Notes: generated from the sequence alone by a model not told the origin. A stretch of 64,000 nt of DNA from Marinomonas sp. SBI8L (GCF_001624705.1 NZ_JSEO01000009.1:124001-188000); one strand, 5' to 3'. Shown: positions 17,916 to 26,226, counted from the first letter of the stretch. Translations and numbers: made by a program.

Positions 17916-18213
17916 GATAGTAACCCTTGTTATTTTTATTTCGGTATCTAGTACCAACTTAAGGTCTCTCATTGAGAGGGTCAAAATTGTGTATGAGTTG
18001 TATTTGAATTAGACCGAAAAGCAAATGGCTAATTTATGATTGATAACTCATAGTCATTCAATTTAGCAAAGTCTTTTAGAGCAAGGGGTAAAGTAGAGCA
18101 ACCTATTGTAACTTAGTCTTGCAAGATGCAACTTAGTCTTAATATTGTCTTAACGAAAAAGCTAACACACTGATTTATTTGGTTAAAAATATAAAAAAAT
18201 AAAAGCAATGTGT
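17916..18213 (-). promoter_or_regulatory. gtsA upstream region with direct repeats
   Basis: The 11-mer AACTTAGTCTT occurs at 18110-18120 and again at 18130-18140, exactly 20 bases apart, followed by a partial third match (TTGTCTTAA at 18145-18153). Spacing of about two helical turns on the promoter side of gtsA suggests binding by a dimeric regulator such as an OmpR-type protein. No -10/-35 pair could be assigned with confidence. Confidence 0.45.
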
Positions 18214-18505
18214 TAGGGAACCTGCTGATTAAGTCACCTCTTCTCAGTCTTTACAGAAAAAATATCACACAAGGCGTTACTTTGACGTAATGTAGGTACC
18301 TTTCGAGAAGTGACAACACAGGGTGTTACTTTTTCTGAAATGCCGTTTAGGTATTATTCAAAGACCCGAAGGGCGTGGTCTAAAAGCCCTATCTTTATAT
18401 TGAGAACCTTATCAATAAAATCACTATTAAGTTGCGCTCCTTGCCATAAATCTAGCTGCTTTTATCCACACGCTGAGGCGGGAGGACTTATTCGCAGGTT
18501 CCCTA
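18214..18505. mobile_element. MITE-like element of about 292 bp
   Basis: The left end TAGGGAACCTGCTGATTAAG at 18214 and the right end, read inverted, TAGGGAACCTGCGAATAAG (from 18505 inwards) match over about 21 bases with two or three differences, forming terminal inverted repeats. If the outermost TA on each side is the duplicated target, the repeats start GGGAACCTGC. The interior has no credible gene (a 72-codon frame at 18310 is not protein-like). It sits between the gtsA promoter and the DUF1989 gene. It may be a non-autonomous derivative or a decayed insertion sequence; the family was not identified. Confidence 0.6.
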
Positions 18506-18524
18506 GCAAAAACAAAGAGAAAAT

Positions 18525-19388
18525 TTAATCTAGGCCGTGCTTGCCTTGATAACCACTGGTTAAAAAGGGCTTTTTCTCAACCTTGTTTGTCTGTGTTGGT
18601 TTATAAATTTCTACCAATAAAGGGTAACAAGCTGTGTCATCATTTGAGTGACTGCTACCACAATCACCTCCTGGGCAGGCTGATAAAGCACCTAATAAAT
18701 CAATCTCAGCATAGAACTCGATAAAATCCCCCGGCCTTACTGGGCTGGCTTTCATGAAATATTGGTGAGTATCTCGGGTAAAGCCAGTACACATAAAGAC
18801 GTTCATAACATCATGAACATGGGGTTCGGCTTGCTCGGCACTCAGTTGCTGAGATTCAGCGAGCGCGCGAGTCAGGTTCGAATGGCAGCAATAATTGTAA
18901 TCCACTTCTTTAAGCATATGGTTGGTGTAAGGATCACAACGTGTCCCTATAACATCATGCACACCAGCGCCATCATCATCCCAGCCATACCAATCTAGCG
19001 TATCCTGAGTAATGGTTGCCATAGGTCTAAGGTACGGTATATTGCTCCAGAGTCTATCACCTGTGTTGAGATGGCTGGCATGGAGTTGGCGAGTTTTACC
19101 GCTAAAAAAACGTTCATTTATATTGTTGGCATTCCATAAGTTGAGGTCGCCTACTTGTGGCCCTTCAACACTGACAATACGAAAGAAATGTCCAGCAGGG
19201 ACTTTGAAACTCTTGCCATCTCTGGGTGGAATTAAGACTTGCGATACCTTTTCCTTGTTCTCTTTTGCTTGTTGGTAAAAAGCCTCATCAAAAGGAGGAA
19301 GACTCTCAACTTGGTAACACACTATGGGTTTTTTCGAGCGTCTAGCCTCTTTATCAGATGGGTGTTTCATATCCTTATCACTGATCAT
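18525..19388 (-). CDS. DUF1989 / urea carboxylase-associated family protein
   Basis: Protein of 287 residues. DUF1989 proteins are often encoded next to urea carboxylase or other nitrogen-compound genes; their reaction is not established. The start at 19388 is chosen for the GGAGAAAG site 4-8 bases upstream; another ATG four codons earlier lacks one. Family features are VPAGHFFRIVSVEGPQVGDL (about 65-84), QLHASHLNTGDRLWSN, MATITQDTLDWYGWDD, GTRCDPYTN, HSNLTRAL, the HDVMNVFMCTGF segment and, late in the protein, ALSACPGGDC with a cysteine pair suggestive of metal binding. Second gene after the VOC protein, divergent from the TRAP operon. Confidence 0.82.
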   Translation of the reverse strand: MISDKDMKHPSDKEARRSKKPIVCYQVESLPPFDEAFYQQAKENKEKVSQVLIPPRDGKSFKVPAGHFFRIVSVEGPQVGDLNLWNANNINERFFSGKTRQLHASHLNTGDRLWSNIPYLRPMATITQDTLDWYGWDDDGAGVHDVIGTRCDPYTNHMLKEVDYNYCCHSNLTRALAESQQLSAEQAEPHVHDVMNVFMCTGFTRDTHQYFMKASPVRPGDFIEFYAEIDLLGALSACPGGDCGSSHSNDDTACYPLLVEIYKPTQTNKVEKKPFLTSGYQGKHGLD

Positions 19389-19462
19389 GTCTTTCTCCAT
19401 TTCTATGAGTCTTAAATGTATCCCTATTTCAGTGCTTTCTTATCTTAATTTAAATCTTTATC

Positions 19463-19897
19463 TCACTTGGCAAAAAGTTCGCTTTCGATATCTCTAAAAG
19501 CTTTAAATTCCAAGGCATTACCCGAAGGGTCGCAGAAGAACATGGTGCCTTGTTCACCTACTTGGCCTTCGAATCTAACATAGGGCTCAATGAGAAACTC
19601 ATCGATAAAGCCTCTGACTTTGTTAGCCAGTTTCTGCCATTCGTCAAATTCCAGTACAACACCAAAGTGAGGGACGGGAACACCATGCCCATCAACATGA
19701 TTATGAATACTTTGTACTTTGCCATCTTTCCCTATGTTGGGGTTAAGGTGGGTAACGACTTGATGACCAAATATATTAAAGTCGATCCATTCGTTGGTAC
19801 TACGGCCCTCGGAAAAGCCCATTTTAGTGCCATAAAAGTCTCTGGCTTCGTCTATGTCTCGAACAGGAATTGCTAGATGGAATGGGGTTAATTTCAT
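19463..19897 (-). CDS. VOC-family (glyoxalase/dioxygenase-like) protein
   Basis: A 144-residue vicinal-oxygen-chelate protein. The two beta-alpha-beta-beta-beta modules are seen as HLAIPVRDIDEARDFYGTKM (7-26) and, after PHFGVVLEFDEWQKL, as MFFCDPSGNALEFKAF near the C-terminus. Metal ligands expected in the fold are H7, H56 or H77 and the late E in ALEFK. The exact reaction is unknown; close relatives are annotated as glyoxalases. Good AGGAGAA ribosome site. First gene of a two-gene unit with DUF1989, reading away from the TRAP transporter. Confidence 0.82.
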   Translation of the reverse strand: MKLTPFHLAIPVRDIDEARDFYGTKMGFSEGRSTNEWIDFNIFGHQVVTHLNPNIGKDGKVQSIHNHVDGHGVPVPHFGVVLEFDEWQKLANKVRGFIDEFLIEPYVRFEGQVGEQGTMFFCDPSGNALEFKAFRDIESELFAK

Positions 19898-20264
19898 AAA
19901 TTTCTCCTATGCTGAATCTTGCCGGCGACCTTGCTGACCTCTCTTGCACTCGCAATACAGTGTGCTTGTAAACCAGTATGGGAGTAAACCCAGTAAAAGT
20001 GAATTTCACTCTAGAGAATTGAAAATAGGTTATAAAAACTTTGTATTAAAGTCGTCTGATATTAATGGTACTGAATTAGATTTAATTACCAGAATAAAAA
20101 ACTACTAAATGTATTTTTTAAAGTTTTATTAACTAAATAACTATTATGTTTTTTGGGTGTAATGCAGGCAAAACGTTGGCGAATTGTAATTGTTTATGTC
20201 TTAATCAATTTCATGAGAGGTGAAAAACTCGCCTGATCATAAATTATAATAACGGAGAAACAAG
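19898..20264. promoter_or_regulatory. Divergent promoter region between VOC/DUF1989 and TRAP genes
   Basis: A 367-base A/T-rich stretch without a gene. It must hold promoters for both directions. No convincing -10/-35 pair or large dyad was found. The MarR-like regulator encoded at 23151 is the natural candidate to bind here. A GGAGAAAC ribosome site for the TRAP binding protein lies at its end. Confidence 0.45.
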
Positions 20265-21233
20265 ATGCTTAAAAAAACCTTGCTGACGACATCCATTGTA
20301 TTTGGTGGCTTACTATCTACTGTGAATGCAGCGCAATGGCACATGCCAACCCCTTACGGCGATGCTAATCTTCCGACAAAACTTGCTTATCAATTCGCTG
20401 AAGAAGTTAAACAAAAAACAGAGGGTGATTTAAACATCACAGTTCACTCTGGTGCGTCCTTGGTCAAGCACACCGAAATTCCTCGTGCGGTTAAAACCGG
20501 TCAGGTACAAATGGGTGAAATCTTCATTGGAATCATGGGTAATACTCACCCTGTATTCAAACATGACAACATTCCTTTCTTAGCAACAAACTTTGATGAT
20601 GCTGAAAAACTTTGGCAAGCAGCGAAACCAGAAATGGAAAAGCAGCTGAAGAAAGAAGGTATGAAGTTGCTTTATACCGTTGCTTGGCCTGCGCAGGGTT
20701 TATATACCAAGAAAGCGATTAATAGCTTAGCGGATATTGAAGGTTCAAGAATGCGTGCTTATAGCCCATCTACTTCACGTCTTGCTGATTTGATGGATAC
20801 CACGCCTACGACGATTCAGGTTCCTGAAATTCCACAAGCTTTCAGCACAGGCATTATCGATGCCATGATCACCTCACCAACAACAGGTGTAAATGGTCAA
20901 GCATGGGACTACCTAAGCCATTACAACGATATCCAAGCTTGGATTCCAAAAAATATGGTGGTTGTGAACATGCGTTCTTTCAAACGTCTTGATAAAGACG
21001 TGCAGAAAATCATCATGGCAGCCGCTGCTAATGTTGAAAAGCAAGGTTGGGAACAAGTGCGTATCAATGCTAAGCAAGACACAGATAGCCTAGCCGCTAA
21101 CGGTATTGCCGTATCGACTCCAACAGCTAAGTTAGCAGGCGAGTTTAATAAAATTGGTGAAACTATGACGCAAGAGTGGCTTGATGAGTCTGGCCCAGAA
21201 ATCAAAGCTTTGTTAGAAAACTATCAGCAGTAA
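20265..21233 (+). CDS. TRAP transporter substrate-binding protein (DctP family)
   Basis: Periplasmic receptor of a sodium-driven TRAP importer for an organic acid or amino-acid-like anion; 322 residues. Signal peptide MLKKTLLTTSIVFGGLLSTVNA with cleavage near residue 22. DctP features: NLPTKLAYQFAEEVKQKT, GEIFIGIMGN, WPAQGLYTKKAINSLADIEG and RMRAYSPSTSRL containing the family arginine that pairs with the substrate carboxylate, then QVPEIPQAFSTGIIDAMITS. The ligand is unknown, but the downstream genes point to a D-amino acid, 5-oxoproline or a related compound. Confidence 0.9.
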   Translation: MLKKTLLTTSIVFGGLLSTVNAAQWHMPTPYGDANLPTKLAYQFAEEVKQKTEGDLNITVHSGASLVKHTEIPRAVKTGQVQMGEIFIGIMGNTHPVFKHDNIPFLATNFDDAEKLWQAAKPEMEKQLKKEGMKLLYTVAWPAQGLYTKKAINSLADIEGSRMRAYSPSTSRLADLMDTTPTTIQVPEIPQAFSTGIIDAMITSPTTGVNGQAWDYLSHYNDIQAWIPKNMVVVNMRSFKRLDKDVQKIIMAAAANVEKQGWEQVRINAKQDTDSLAANGIAVSTPTAKLAGEFNKIGETMTQEWLDESGPEIKALLENYQQ

Positions 21234-21247
21234 TTTTAGTTTTTATA

Positions 21248-21290
21248 GACCTCTTTACCTTACCCTCCCTGAGGTTTAGAGGTCGTTTTT
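21248..21290 (+). promoter_or_regulatory. Stem-loop with T-run between TRAP binding-protein and small-permease genes
   Basis: GACCTCT at 21248-21254 pairs with AGAGGTC at 21278-21284, with inner CCT/AGG pairing, followed by GTTTTTG. This looks like a Rho-independent terminator, presumably leaky, inside the operon. Confidence 0.65.
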
Positions 21291-21303
21291 GAAGGTTTTG
21301 GTT

Positions 21304-21840
21304 ATGCGTAAATTATTAAATAATATCTATCTAGCATCGGGCTATTTATCTGGACTTAGCATCCTGATGATTACCCTTTTGATAGTGGCGCAAGTGGTAG
21401 GCCGATTATTCGGTTTTATCGTGCCGTCGGCCGAAGACTTTGCTGTCTATAGTTTAGCAGCAGCAACATTTTTTGGTTTAGCTTACACCTTTCATGAAGG
21501 TGGTCATATTCGAGTAACACTCGCCATTAAAGTTTTACCCCCTAAGATACGTCGTTTGCAAGAAGGCTTTATTTTGATTCTTGCTACCTTGCTTGCTTTC
21601 TACATGGCGTATTACATGGTGCATCTAGCTTGGGAATCTTATGACTTTGAAGAGGTTTCTTACGGATACATTCCTATTCCTCTTTGGATGCCACAAGTAC
21701 CTGTTGCCCTAGGGTCTATTATGTTTGCCCTTGCGATCGCAGATGATTTGGTGTGCATGTTGATGGGTAAAACCCCTAAGTACATGCGACATGAAGAGGA
21801 AGAACTGAGTTTGGATAATGATTTAGGAGGTGAGGTCTAA
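21304..21840 (+). CDS. TRAP transporter small permease (DctQ family)
   Basis: Four-helix membrane subunit of 178 residues that bridges the binding protein and the large permease. The start at 21304 (MRKLLNNIYLASG) is preferred; a TTG at 21289 is in frame but has no support. Hydrophobic segments lie at roughly residues 12-33, 46-65, 85-105 and 126-148. The DctQ hallmark PSAEDFAVYSLAAATFFGLAY is at about 42-62, with EGGHIRV following. Its stop overlaps the dctM start by one base. Confidence 0.87.
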   Translation: MRKLLNNIYLASGYLSGLSILMITLLIVAQVVGRLFGFIVPSAEDFAVYSLAAATFFGLAYTFHEGGHIRVTLAIKVLPPKIRRLQEGFILILATLLAFYMAYYMVHLAWESYDFEEVSYGYIPIPLWMPQVPVALGSIMFALAIADDLVCMLMGKTPKYMRHEEEELSLDNDLGGEV

Positions 21841-23147
21841 TGGATACGATTACTTTATCTATCACCCTTGCCGCCGCTATGTTGTTGATGCTGGCTTGCG
21901 GTATTTGGGTGGCACTGTCTCTCATTGGTGTGGGTGTTTTGGGTTTATTGCTTTCGGGTAATGACCAAATAGGTTTGCTTTATGCAACTTCAAGCTGGGG
22001 TGCAACAACGTCTTGGTCGTTAACGGCTCTGCCTCTGTTTATTTGGATGGGTGAAATTCTGTTTCGGACCCGCCTATCGGAAGATTTATTTAAAGGATTA
22101 TCCCCATTATTAAATGGGTTGCCGGGCAAACTATTACATGTCAATGTCTTGAGTTGCGGTATTTTTGCGGCGGTTTCAGGGTCTTCTGCGGCAACAGCGG
22201 CGACCATTGGTCGTATGACATTACCTGAACTTAAAGAGCGTGGTTACAGTGAACGTATGGCAATTGGTACCTTAGCGGGTTCCGGTACCTTAGGTTTGTT
22301 GATTCCACCTTCTATCATTTTGATTGTTTATGGTGTGGCAGCGGAAGTTTCCATTGGTCGCTTATTCATTGCAGGCGCGTTACCTGGCCTTCTATTAGTA
22401 AGCATGTTCATGGGTTATACCGTGATCTGGGCCAAGCTAAATCGTAACGAACTACCTGCTCACGATGGGGCTAAGATTCCTTGGGCAGAAAAAATTATTG
22501 CTCTGCGTAAACTTTTGCCAATCGTTGCTCTCATAGTATTTGTATTAGGGTCGATTTACGGCGGTGTAACCACACCTTCTGAGGCTGCAGCCTTAGGTGT
22601 CGTGGGAGCCTTGTTCTTAGCCGTGCTATCAAAAGCGCTAAATCGTAAAAGCTTTGTCGATAGTCTGTTAGGCGCTGTAAAAAGCTCTTGTATGATAGGT
22701 TTGATCTTAGCTGGCGCGCACTTTCTTACCTTAGCGATGGGCTTTTTAGGTATTCCTAAGTCCTTGGCTTTGTGGATTTCTGCGATGACATTATCACCAA
22801 CTGAGCTGTTAATTTACTTAACTGTTTTGTTTGTGATTTTAGGTTGCTTCTTAGATGGTATCTCTGTGGTTGTTTTAACAACGGCTGTGGTATTACCTAT
22901 GGTACAACAAGCGGGTATTGACCTACTTTGGTTTGGTATCTATATCGTCTTGGTGGTCGAGATGTCTCAGATAACCCCGCCGGTGGGCTTTAATCTCTTT
23001 GTCATACAAGCATTAACAGGGAAAAACATATTATATGTGGCGCGTGCGTCATTACCTTTCTTCTTGTTAATTTTATTGGCTGTAGTTTTGATAACATGGT
23101 TCCCTGAAATCGTTACCTTCTTACCTACTAACATGAGCGGAAAATAA
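21840..23147 (+). CDS. TRAP transporter large permease (DctM family)
   Basis: The ion-coupled transport subunit, 435 residues with about 12 hydrophobic segments. Conserved DctM motifs are ALPLFIWMGEIL near residue 66, VSGSSAATAATIGRMTLPELKERGYS (the sodium-site region), GSGTLGLLIPPSIILIVYG, and MSQITPPVGFNLFV close to the C-terminus. AGGAGGTGAGG just before the ATG is a very strong ribosome site inside the end of dctQ. Forms a complete dctPQM set with the two preceding genes. Confidence 0.93.
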   Translation: MDTITLSITLAAAMLLMLACGIWVALSLIGVGVLGLLLSGNDQIGLLYATSSWGATTSWSLTALPLFIWMGEILFRTRLSEDLFKGLSPLLNGLPGKLLHVNVLSCGIFAAVSGSSAATAATIGRMTLPELKERGYSERMAIGTLAGSGTLGLLIPPSIILIVYGVAAEVSIGRLFIAGALPGLLLVSMFMGYTVIWAKLNRNELPAHDGAKIPWAEKIIALRKLLPIVALIVFVLGSIYGGVTTPSEAAALGVVGALFLAVLSKALNRKSFVDSLLGAVKSSCMIGLILAGAHFLTLAMGFLGIPKSLALWISAMTLSPTELLIYLTVLFVILGCFLDGISVVVLTTAVVLPMVQQAGIDLLWFGIYIVLVVEMSQITPPVGFNLFVIQALTGKNILYVARASLPFFLLILLAVVLITWFPEIVTFLPTNMSGK

Positions 23148-23150
23148 AAC

Positions 23151-23657
23151 ATGTCTGATAAACGTATTGTCTCTTCTTCACATTTAGCTTCTGAGAAAGG
23201 AGCGTCATTAAGTGAATATGAATTCGGACTGATTATTGCCAATAGTGCTTTTAATCGTTGGATGCAGCATTGTGCTAAGAGTGCGGGGGCCGTTGACCTG
23301 ACACCGCTTGATATCTTAGTTGTGCATCATGTGAATCATAGAGAAAGAGCCAAGCGTTTAGCGGATATCTGCTTTGTACTGAATGTAGAAGATGCACATA
23401 CGGTGAACTATTCACTGAAGAAACTACTTAAACGGGATTTAGTCCAAGGAGAAAAAATAGGCAAGGAAATGTTTTACCGTACTAGCGAAGAGGGACGCAT
23501 TTTTTGTGAAACCTATCGTGATGTACGCGAAGACTGCCTTACAGACTCACTAAAGAATTTTAATTTTTCACCAGAAAAATTATCTGAAATGGCAGAGCAC
23601 TTACGTGCTTTGTCGAGTCTTTATGATCAAGCCTCCAGAGCGGCAGCCTCTCTATAG
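23151..23657 (+). CDS. Winged-helix (MarR-like) transcriptional regulator
   Basis: A 168-residue DNA-binding protein whose ATG lies 3 bases after the dctM stop, so it belongs to the TRAP operon. The winged helix spans about residues 50-125: LTPLDILVVHHVNHRERAKR, ADICFVLNVEDAHTVNYSLK as helix-turn-helix, and EKIGKEMFYRTSEEGRIF as wing. Flanking helices should form the dimer interface as in MarR. Because it sits between the transporter and the D-glutamate genes, it is the best candidate for controlling both; effector unknown. Confidence 0.8.
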   Translation: MSDKRIVSSSHLASEKGASLSEYEFGLIIANSAFNRWMQHCAKSAGAVDLTPLDILVVHHVNHRERAKRLADICFVLNVEDAHTVNYSLKKLLKRDLVQGEKIGKEMFYRTSEEGRIFCETYRDVREDCLTDSLKNFNFSPEKLSEMAEHLRALSSLYDQASRAAASL

Positions 23658-23709
23658 GCTTACTAAAAAGTGTTCATTAAGACTTAACTTTGACTGTTAT
23701 TTTACAGCC

Positions 23710-23749
23710 ATAAAAAAGGCTGCCAGGCTTGCCTGCCAGCCTTTTTTAT
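23710..23749 (+). terminator. Terminator after the TRAP operon
   Basis: A 19-bp stem (ATAAAAAAGGCTGCCAGGC with its complement, one mismatch) with a TT loop and a T6 run. Confidence 0.85.
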
Positions 23750-23958
23750 ATCTCTATGTTTATAGTTGACTAAACTGTCAAACATTAAAAGGTAGGTATT
23801 AATATCTTTAAAAATAAACTTTAAAAGTAATAAAAACTTTAAAGATTAATTTTTGAAGTGTTATTCACTATTAAAAAAATCTTGTTTGACAGCGTGTCTT
23901 TCTTGTAAGAATGTTGGCCTAAATCAACATTCGCTCATCACAATTTTAAGGTGTTTGT
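23750..23958 (+). promoter_or_regulatory. Promoter region of the D-glutamate/5-oxoproline operon
   Basis: A/T-rich stretch of 209 bases. TTGAC-TAAACT-GTCAA at 23767-23782 is a small dyad that could be an operator. A TTGACA at 23886 may be a -35 element, but no well-spaced -10 follows, so the assignment is weak. AAGGTG precedes the first start codon. Confidence 0.4.
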
Positions 23959-24753
23959 ATGTCACTGAATGCACTATCAACCCCTGCTCAAGTTCGTGAT
24001 CAAATTCGATCAGGACAATGGGGGAAAAACACATCAGGTTTAGCCTCAGGCTATGTACAGGGAAATATTGTTATTCTGCCAAAAGCGTGGGCAGATGATT
24101 TCTTAAAGTTCGCCACACTAAACCCTAAGGCTTGCCCAATTGTGGGTATGTCAGAAAACCCAGGTGATTTCTTATTACCTAACGTGGGTGAAAATGTTGA
24201 TATTCGCAGTGATGTATCAAGCTATAAAATCTTTCGTGATGGGGAATTCAAGCAAGAAGTCAGTGATATCACAGAGTTTTGGCAAGATGACCTTGTGACC
24301 TTTGTGCTGGGTTGCTCTTTCTCATTTGAAGAGCCATTAATCGCAGATGGTTTAGAAGTAAGAAATATCACGGAAAATGTTAACGTGCCTATGTATCGCA
24401 CTAACATTGAATGCCAATCTGCTGGGCCTTTTTCTGGCACAACCGTAGTGAGTATGCGTCCTATGGTGCCTAAAGATGCCATTCGTGCGATTCAAATTTG
24501 TAGCCGCTTTCCTTCTGTTCATGGTGCGCCTTTACACTTTGGTCAGCCAGAGATGATAGGTATTAAAGACATTAATACGCCTGATTTTGGTGATGCTGTC
24601 ACGATTAAAGAAGGTGAAGTGCCTGTGTTCTGGGCTTGTGGTGTGACACCTCAAGTTGCATTAGAACAAGCTAAACCACCATTTTGCATCACCCATAGTC
24701 CGGGTTGCATGTTGGTAACTGATATTCGTAACAGCTCTTTGTCCATTCTTTAA
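23959..24753 (+). CDS. DUF1445 family protein (putative hydro-lyase; N-terminal half of D-glutamate cyclase)
   Basis: A 264-residue YcsI/DUF1445 protein, full length for the family. In animals this domain forms the N-terminal half of mitochondrial D-glutamate cyclase (DGLUCY), which converts D-glutamate to 5-oxo-D-proline; bacterial members carry the name putative hydro-lyase. Conserved stretches are SGLASGYVQGNIVILPK (about 25-41), FVLGCSFSFEEPL (115-127), MYRTNIECQSAGPFSGTTVV (near 144-163), VPVFWACGVTPQVAL and ITHSPGCMLVTD. I recall the usual form of the last motif as PGHM, so the cysteine in place of histidine is notable. First gene of the operon that continues with pxpABC. Confidence 0.87.
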   Translation: MSLNALSTPAQVRDQIRSGQWGKNTSGLASGYVQGNIVILPKAWADDFLKFATLNPKACPIVGMSENPGDFLLPNVGENVDIRSDVSSYKIFRDGEFKQEVSDITEFWQDDLVTFVLGCSFSFEEPLIADGLEVRNITENVNVPMYRTNIECQSAGPFSGTTVVSMRPMVPKDAIRAIQICSRFPSVHGAPLHFGQPEMIGIKDINTPDFGDAVTIKEGEVPVFWACGVTPQVALEQAKPPFCITHSPGCMLVTDIRNSSLSIL

Positions 24754-24760
24754 GGAGACC

Positions 24761-25489
24761 ATGATGAAATTAAACTGTGATTTAGGTGAAAGTTTTGGTT
24801 CTTGGAAAATGGGGTTAGACGAGCAGGTTATGCCGTTTTTAGATCAAGCAAATATTGCTTGCGGTTTCCATGCTGGCGACCCAGTTTGGATGACTAAGAC
24901 GCTAGCATTAGCGGTTGCTAATGGGGTTGAAGTGGGTGCACATCCTGGCTATCCAGACCTTGTTGGTTTTGGCCGTCGTAGTATGAACTGCTCCCATGAT
25001 GAAATTGTGGGTTTAATGCATTATCAAATGGCTGCCTTAGACGGTATGGCTCAAAGCCAAGGCTCTGTTATGACCTATGTAAAACCTCATGGTGCTTTAT
25101 ATAACGACATGATGAGTAAAGACAGTGTGCGTGCGTCTATTATGCAGGCTGTCGCAAGTTTTTATAAACCTGTGCGCTTGGTGCTTCAAGCAACACCAGA
25201 AAGTGCAAAACACAGAGAAGAGGCACAAGCAGCTGGCCTAGAAGTGAGTTTCGAAGCCTTTGCTGACCGTTGTTATGACGATAATGGTCGTTTGTTATCT
25301 CGTGCTAAAGCAGGTGCAGTACATAATCGTGAGCGCATGCTAGCGCAAGTTCAACAGCTAGTGAGCGAAGGGACTGTGACCAGTGTAAGTGGCCATACTT
25401 TAACACTGGATGCCGATACTTTATGTGTACATGGTGACAATGAGGAAGGTGTACGCGCTATCGCTGCCATCCGGGAGCTGATTGTCTAA
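24761..25489 (+). CDS. pxpA: 5-oxoprolinase subunit A (LamB/YcsF family)
   Basis: Subunit of the bacterial ATP-dependent 5-oxoprolinase PxpABC, which opens 5-oxo-L-proline to L-glutamate. 242 residues, full length. Family motifs: LNCDLGESFG at the start, ANIACGFHAGDP (about 31-42), EVGAHPGYPDLVGFGRR (about 56-72), YVKPHGALYNDM (about 106-117) and FADRCYDDNGRLLSR (about 168-182); histidines and acidic residues in these form the metal/substrate site. AGGAG lies before the ATG. Its TAA overlaps the pxpB ATG, giving tight coupling. Confidence 0.94.
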   Translation: MMKLNCDLGESFGSWKMGLDEQVMPFLDQANIACGFHAGDPVWMTKTLALAVANGVEVGAHPGYPDLVGFGRRSMNCSHDEIVGLMHYQMAALDGMAQSQGSVMTYVKPHGALYNDMMSKDSVRASIMQAVASFYKPVRLVLQATPESAKHREEAQAAGLEVSFEAFADRCYDDNGRLLSRAKAGAVHNRERMLAQVQQLVSEGTVTSVSGHTLTLDADTLCVHGDNEEGVRAIAAIRELIV

Positions 25490-26226
25490 TGAATACTGTC
25501 ACAACACCAAAAGTTTCAGCGCAGATGCTTCCGCATTTGCGTCTGAAAGTCGCTGGTGAGCAAGCGTTTATTTTATATTTTGCAGAACAAACGAGTACCC
25601 AAGTTGCAGCCCAAATTCAGGCTGCAACCCAAGCTTTAGTTGAGCTAGTTGGTCATAGTTTGATTGATCTAGTGCCTTCTTATGCGTCTTTACTGGTCGT
25701 TTTTGATGATAATCAACTCGAGTTTTATCAAGCCCGCCAACTTGTGCTGGAACGCATTCGTCAAGCGGCTATGCAAGCTGAAGAGGAAGCGTCACAAGCG
25801 GGTAATCAGATTATTCTACCTGTTTATTACGATGTGGAGTCTGGCCCAGATTTAGAAGATCTGGCGCGTGCGAAAGCGCTGACAACCGATGAAATTATCA
25901 AGCTGCATTATGAGCAAGAGTATCGCGTTTATGCCATAGGCTTTGCACCTGGTTTTGCTTATTTAGGTGAGCTTGATGAGCGCCTTGCTGCGCCAAGACT
26001 GGCAACGCCAAGAAAGGCGGTACCAAAAGGTGCAGTCGCGATTGCCGATAGACAAACAGCGGTTTATCCGTCTGTTTCTCCTGGTGGTTGGAACCTGATT
26101 GGTTTATGTCCTGTGCCTATGTTTGATGTGACGAAAACACCAAGTATGCCCATGACAACCGGAGACAGAATTAAGTTCGAGCCGATTTCAAAAGCAGATT
26201 TTATCGCCATGGGAGGTGAGCTATGA
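25489..26226 (+). CDS. pxpB: 5-oxoprolinase subunit B (KipI family)
   Basis: A 245-residue subunit of PxpABC, homologous to KipI and to the carboxyltransferase-like half of allophanate hydrolase/urea carboxylase. The characteristic segments are IILPVYYDVESGPDLEDLAR (about 105-124), YRVYAIGFAPGFAYLG (near 146-161), and PRKAVPKGAVAIADRQTAVY with SPGGWNLIG following. The N-terminal part (to about residue 90) is the less conserved KipI arm. Overlaps pxpC as ATGA. In Bacillus, KipI also inhibits a sporulation kinase, but here the operon makes the metabolic role far more likely. Confidence 0.93.
   Translation: MNTVTTPKVSAQMLPHLRLKVAGEQAFILYFAEQTSTQVAAQIQAATQALVELVGHSLIDLVPSYASLLVVFDDNQLEFYQARQLVLERIRQAAMQAEEEASQAGNQIILPVYYDVESGPDLEDLARAKALTTDEIIKLHYEQEYRVYAIGFAPGFAYLGELDERLAAPRLATPRKAVPKGAVAIADRQTAVYPSVSPGGWNLIGLCPVPMFDVTKTPSMPMTTGDRIKFEPISKADFIAMGGEL

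Noticed and set aside
18310-18528. A 72-codon frame inside the MITE-like element
   Set aside because: No recognisable protein features and it ends in the neighbouring gene; taken as a chance frame.
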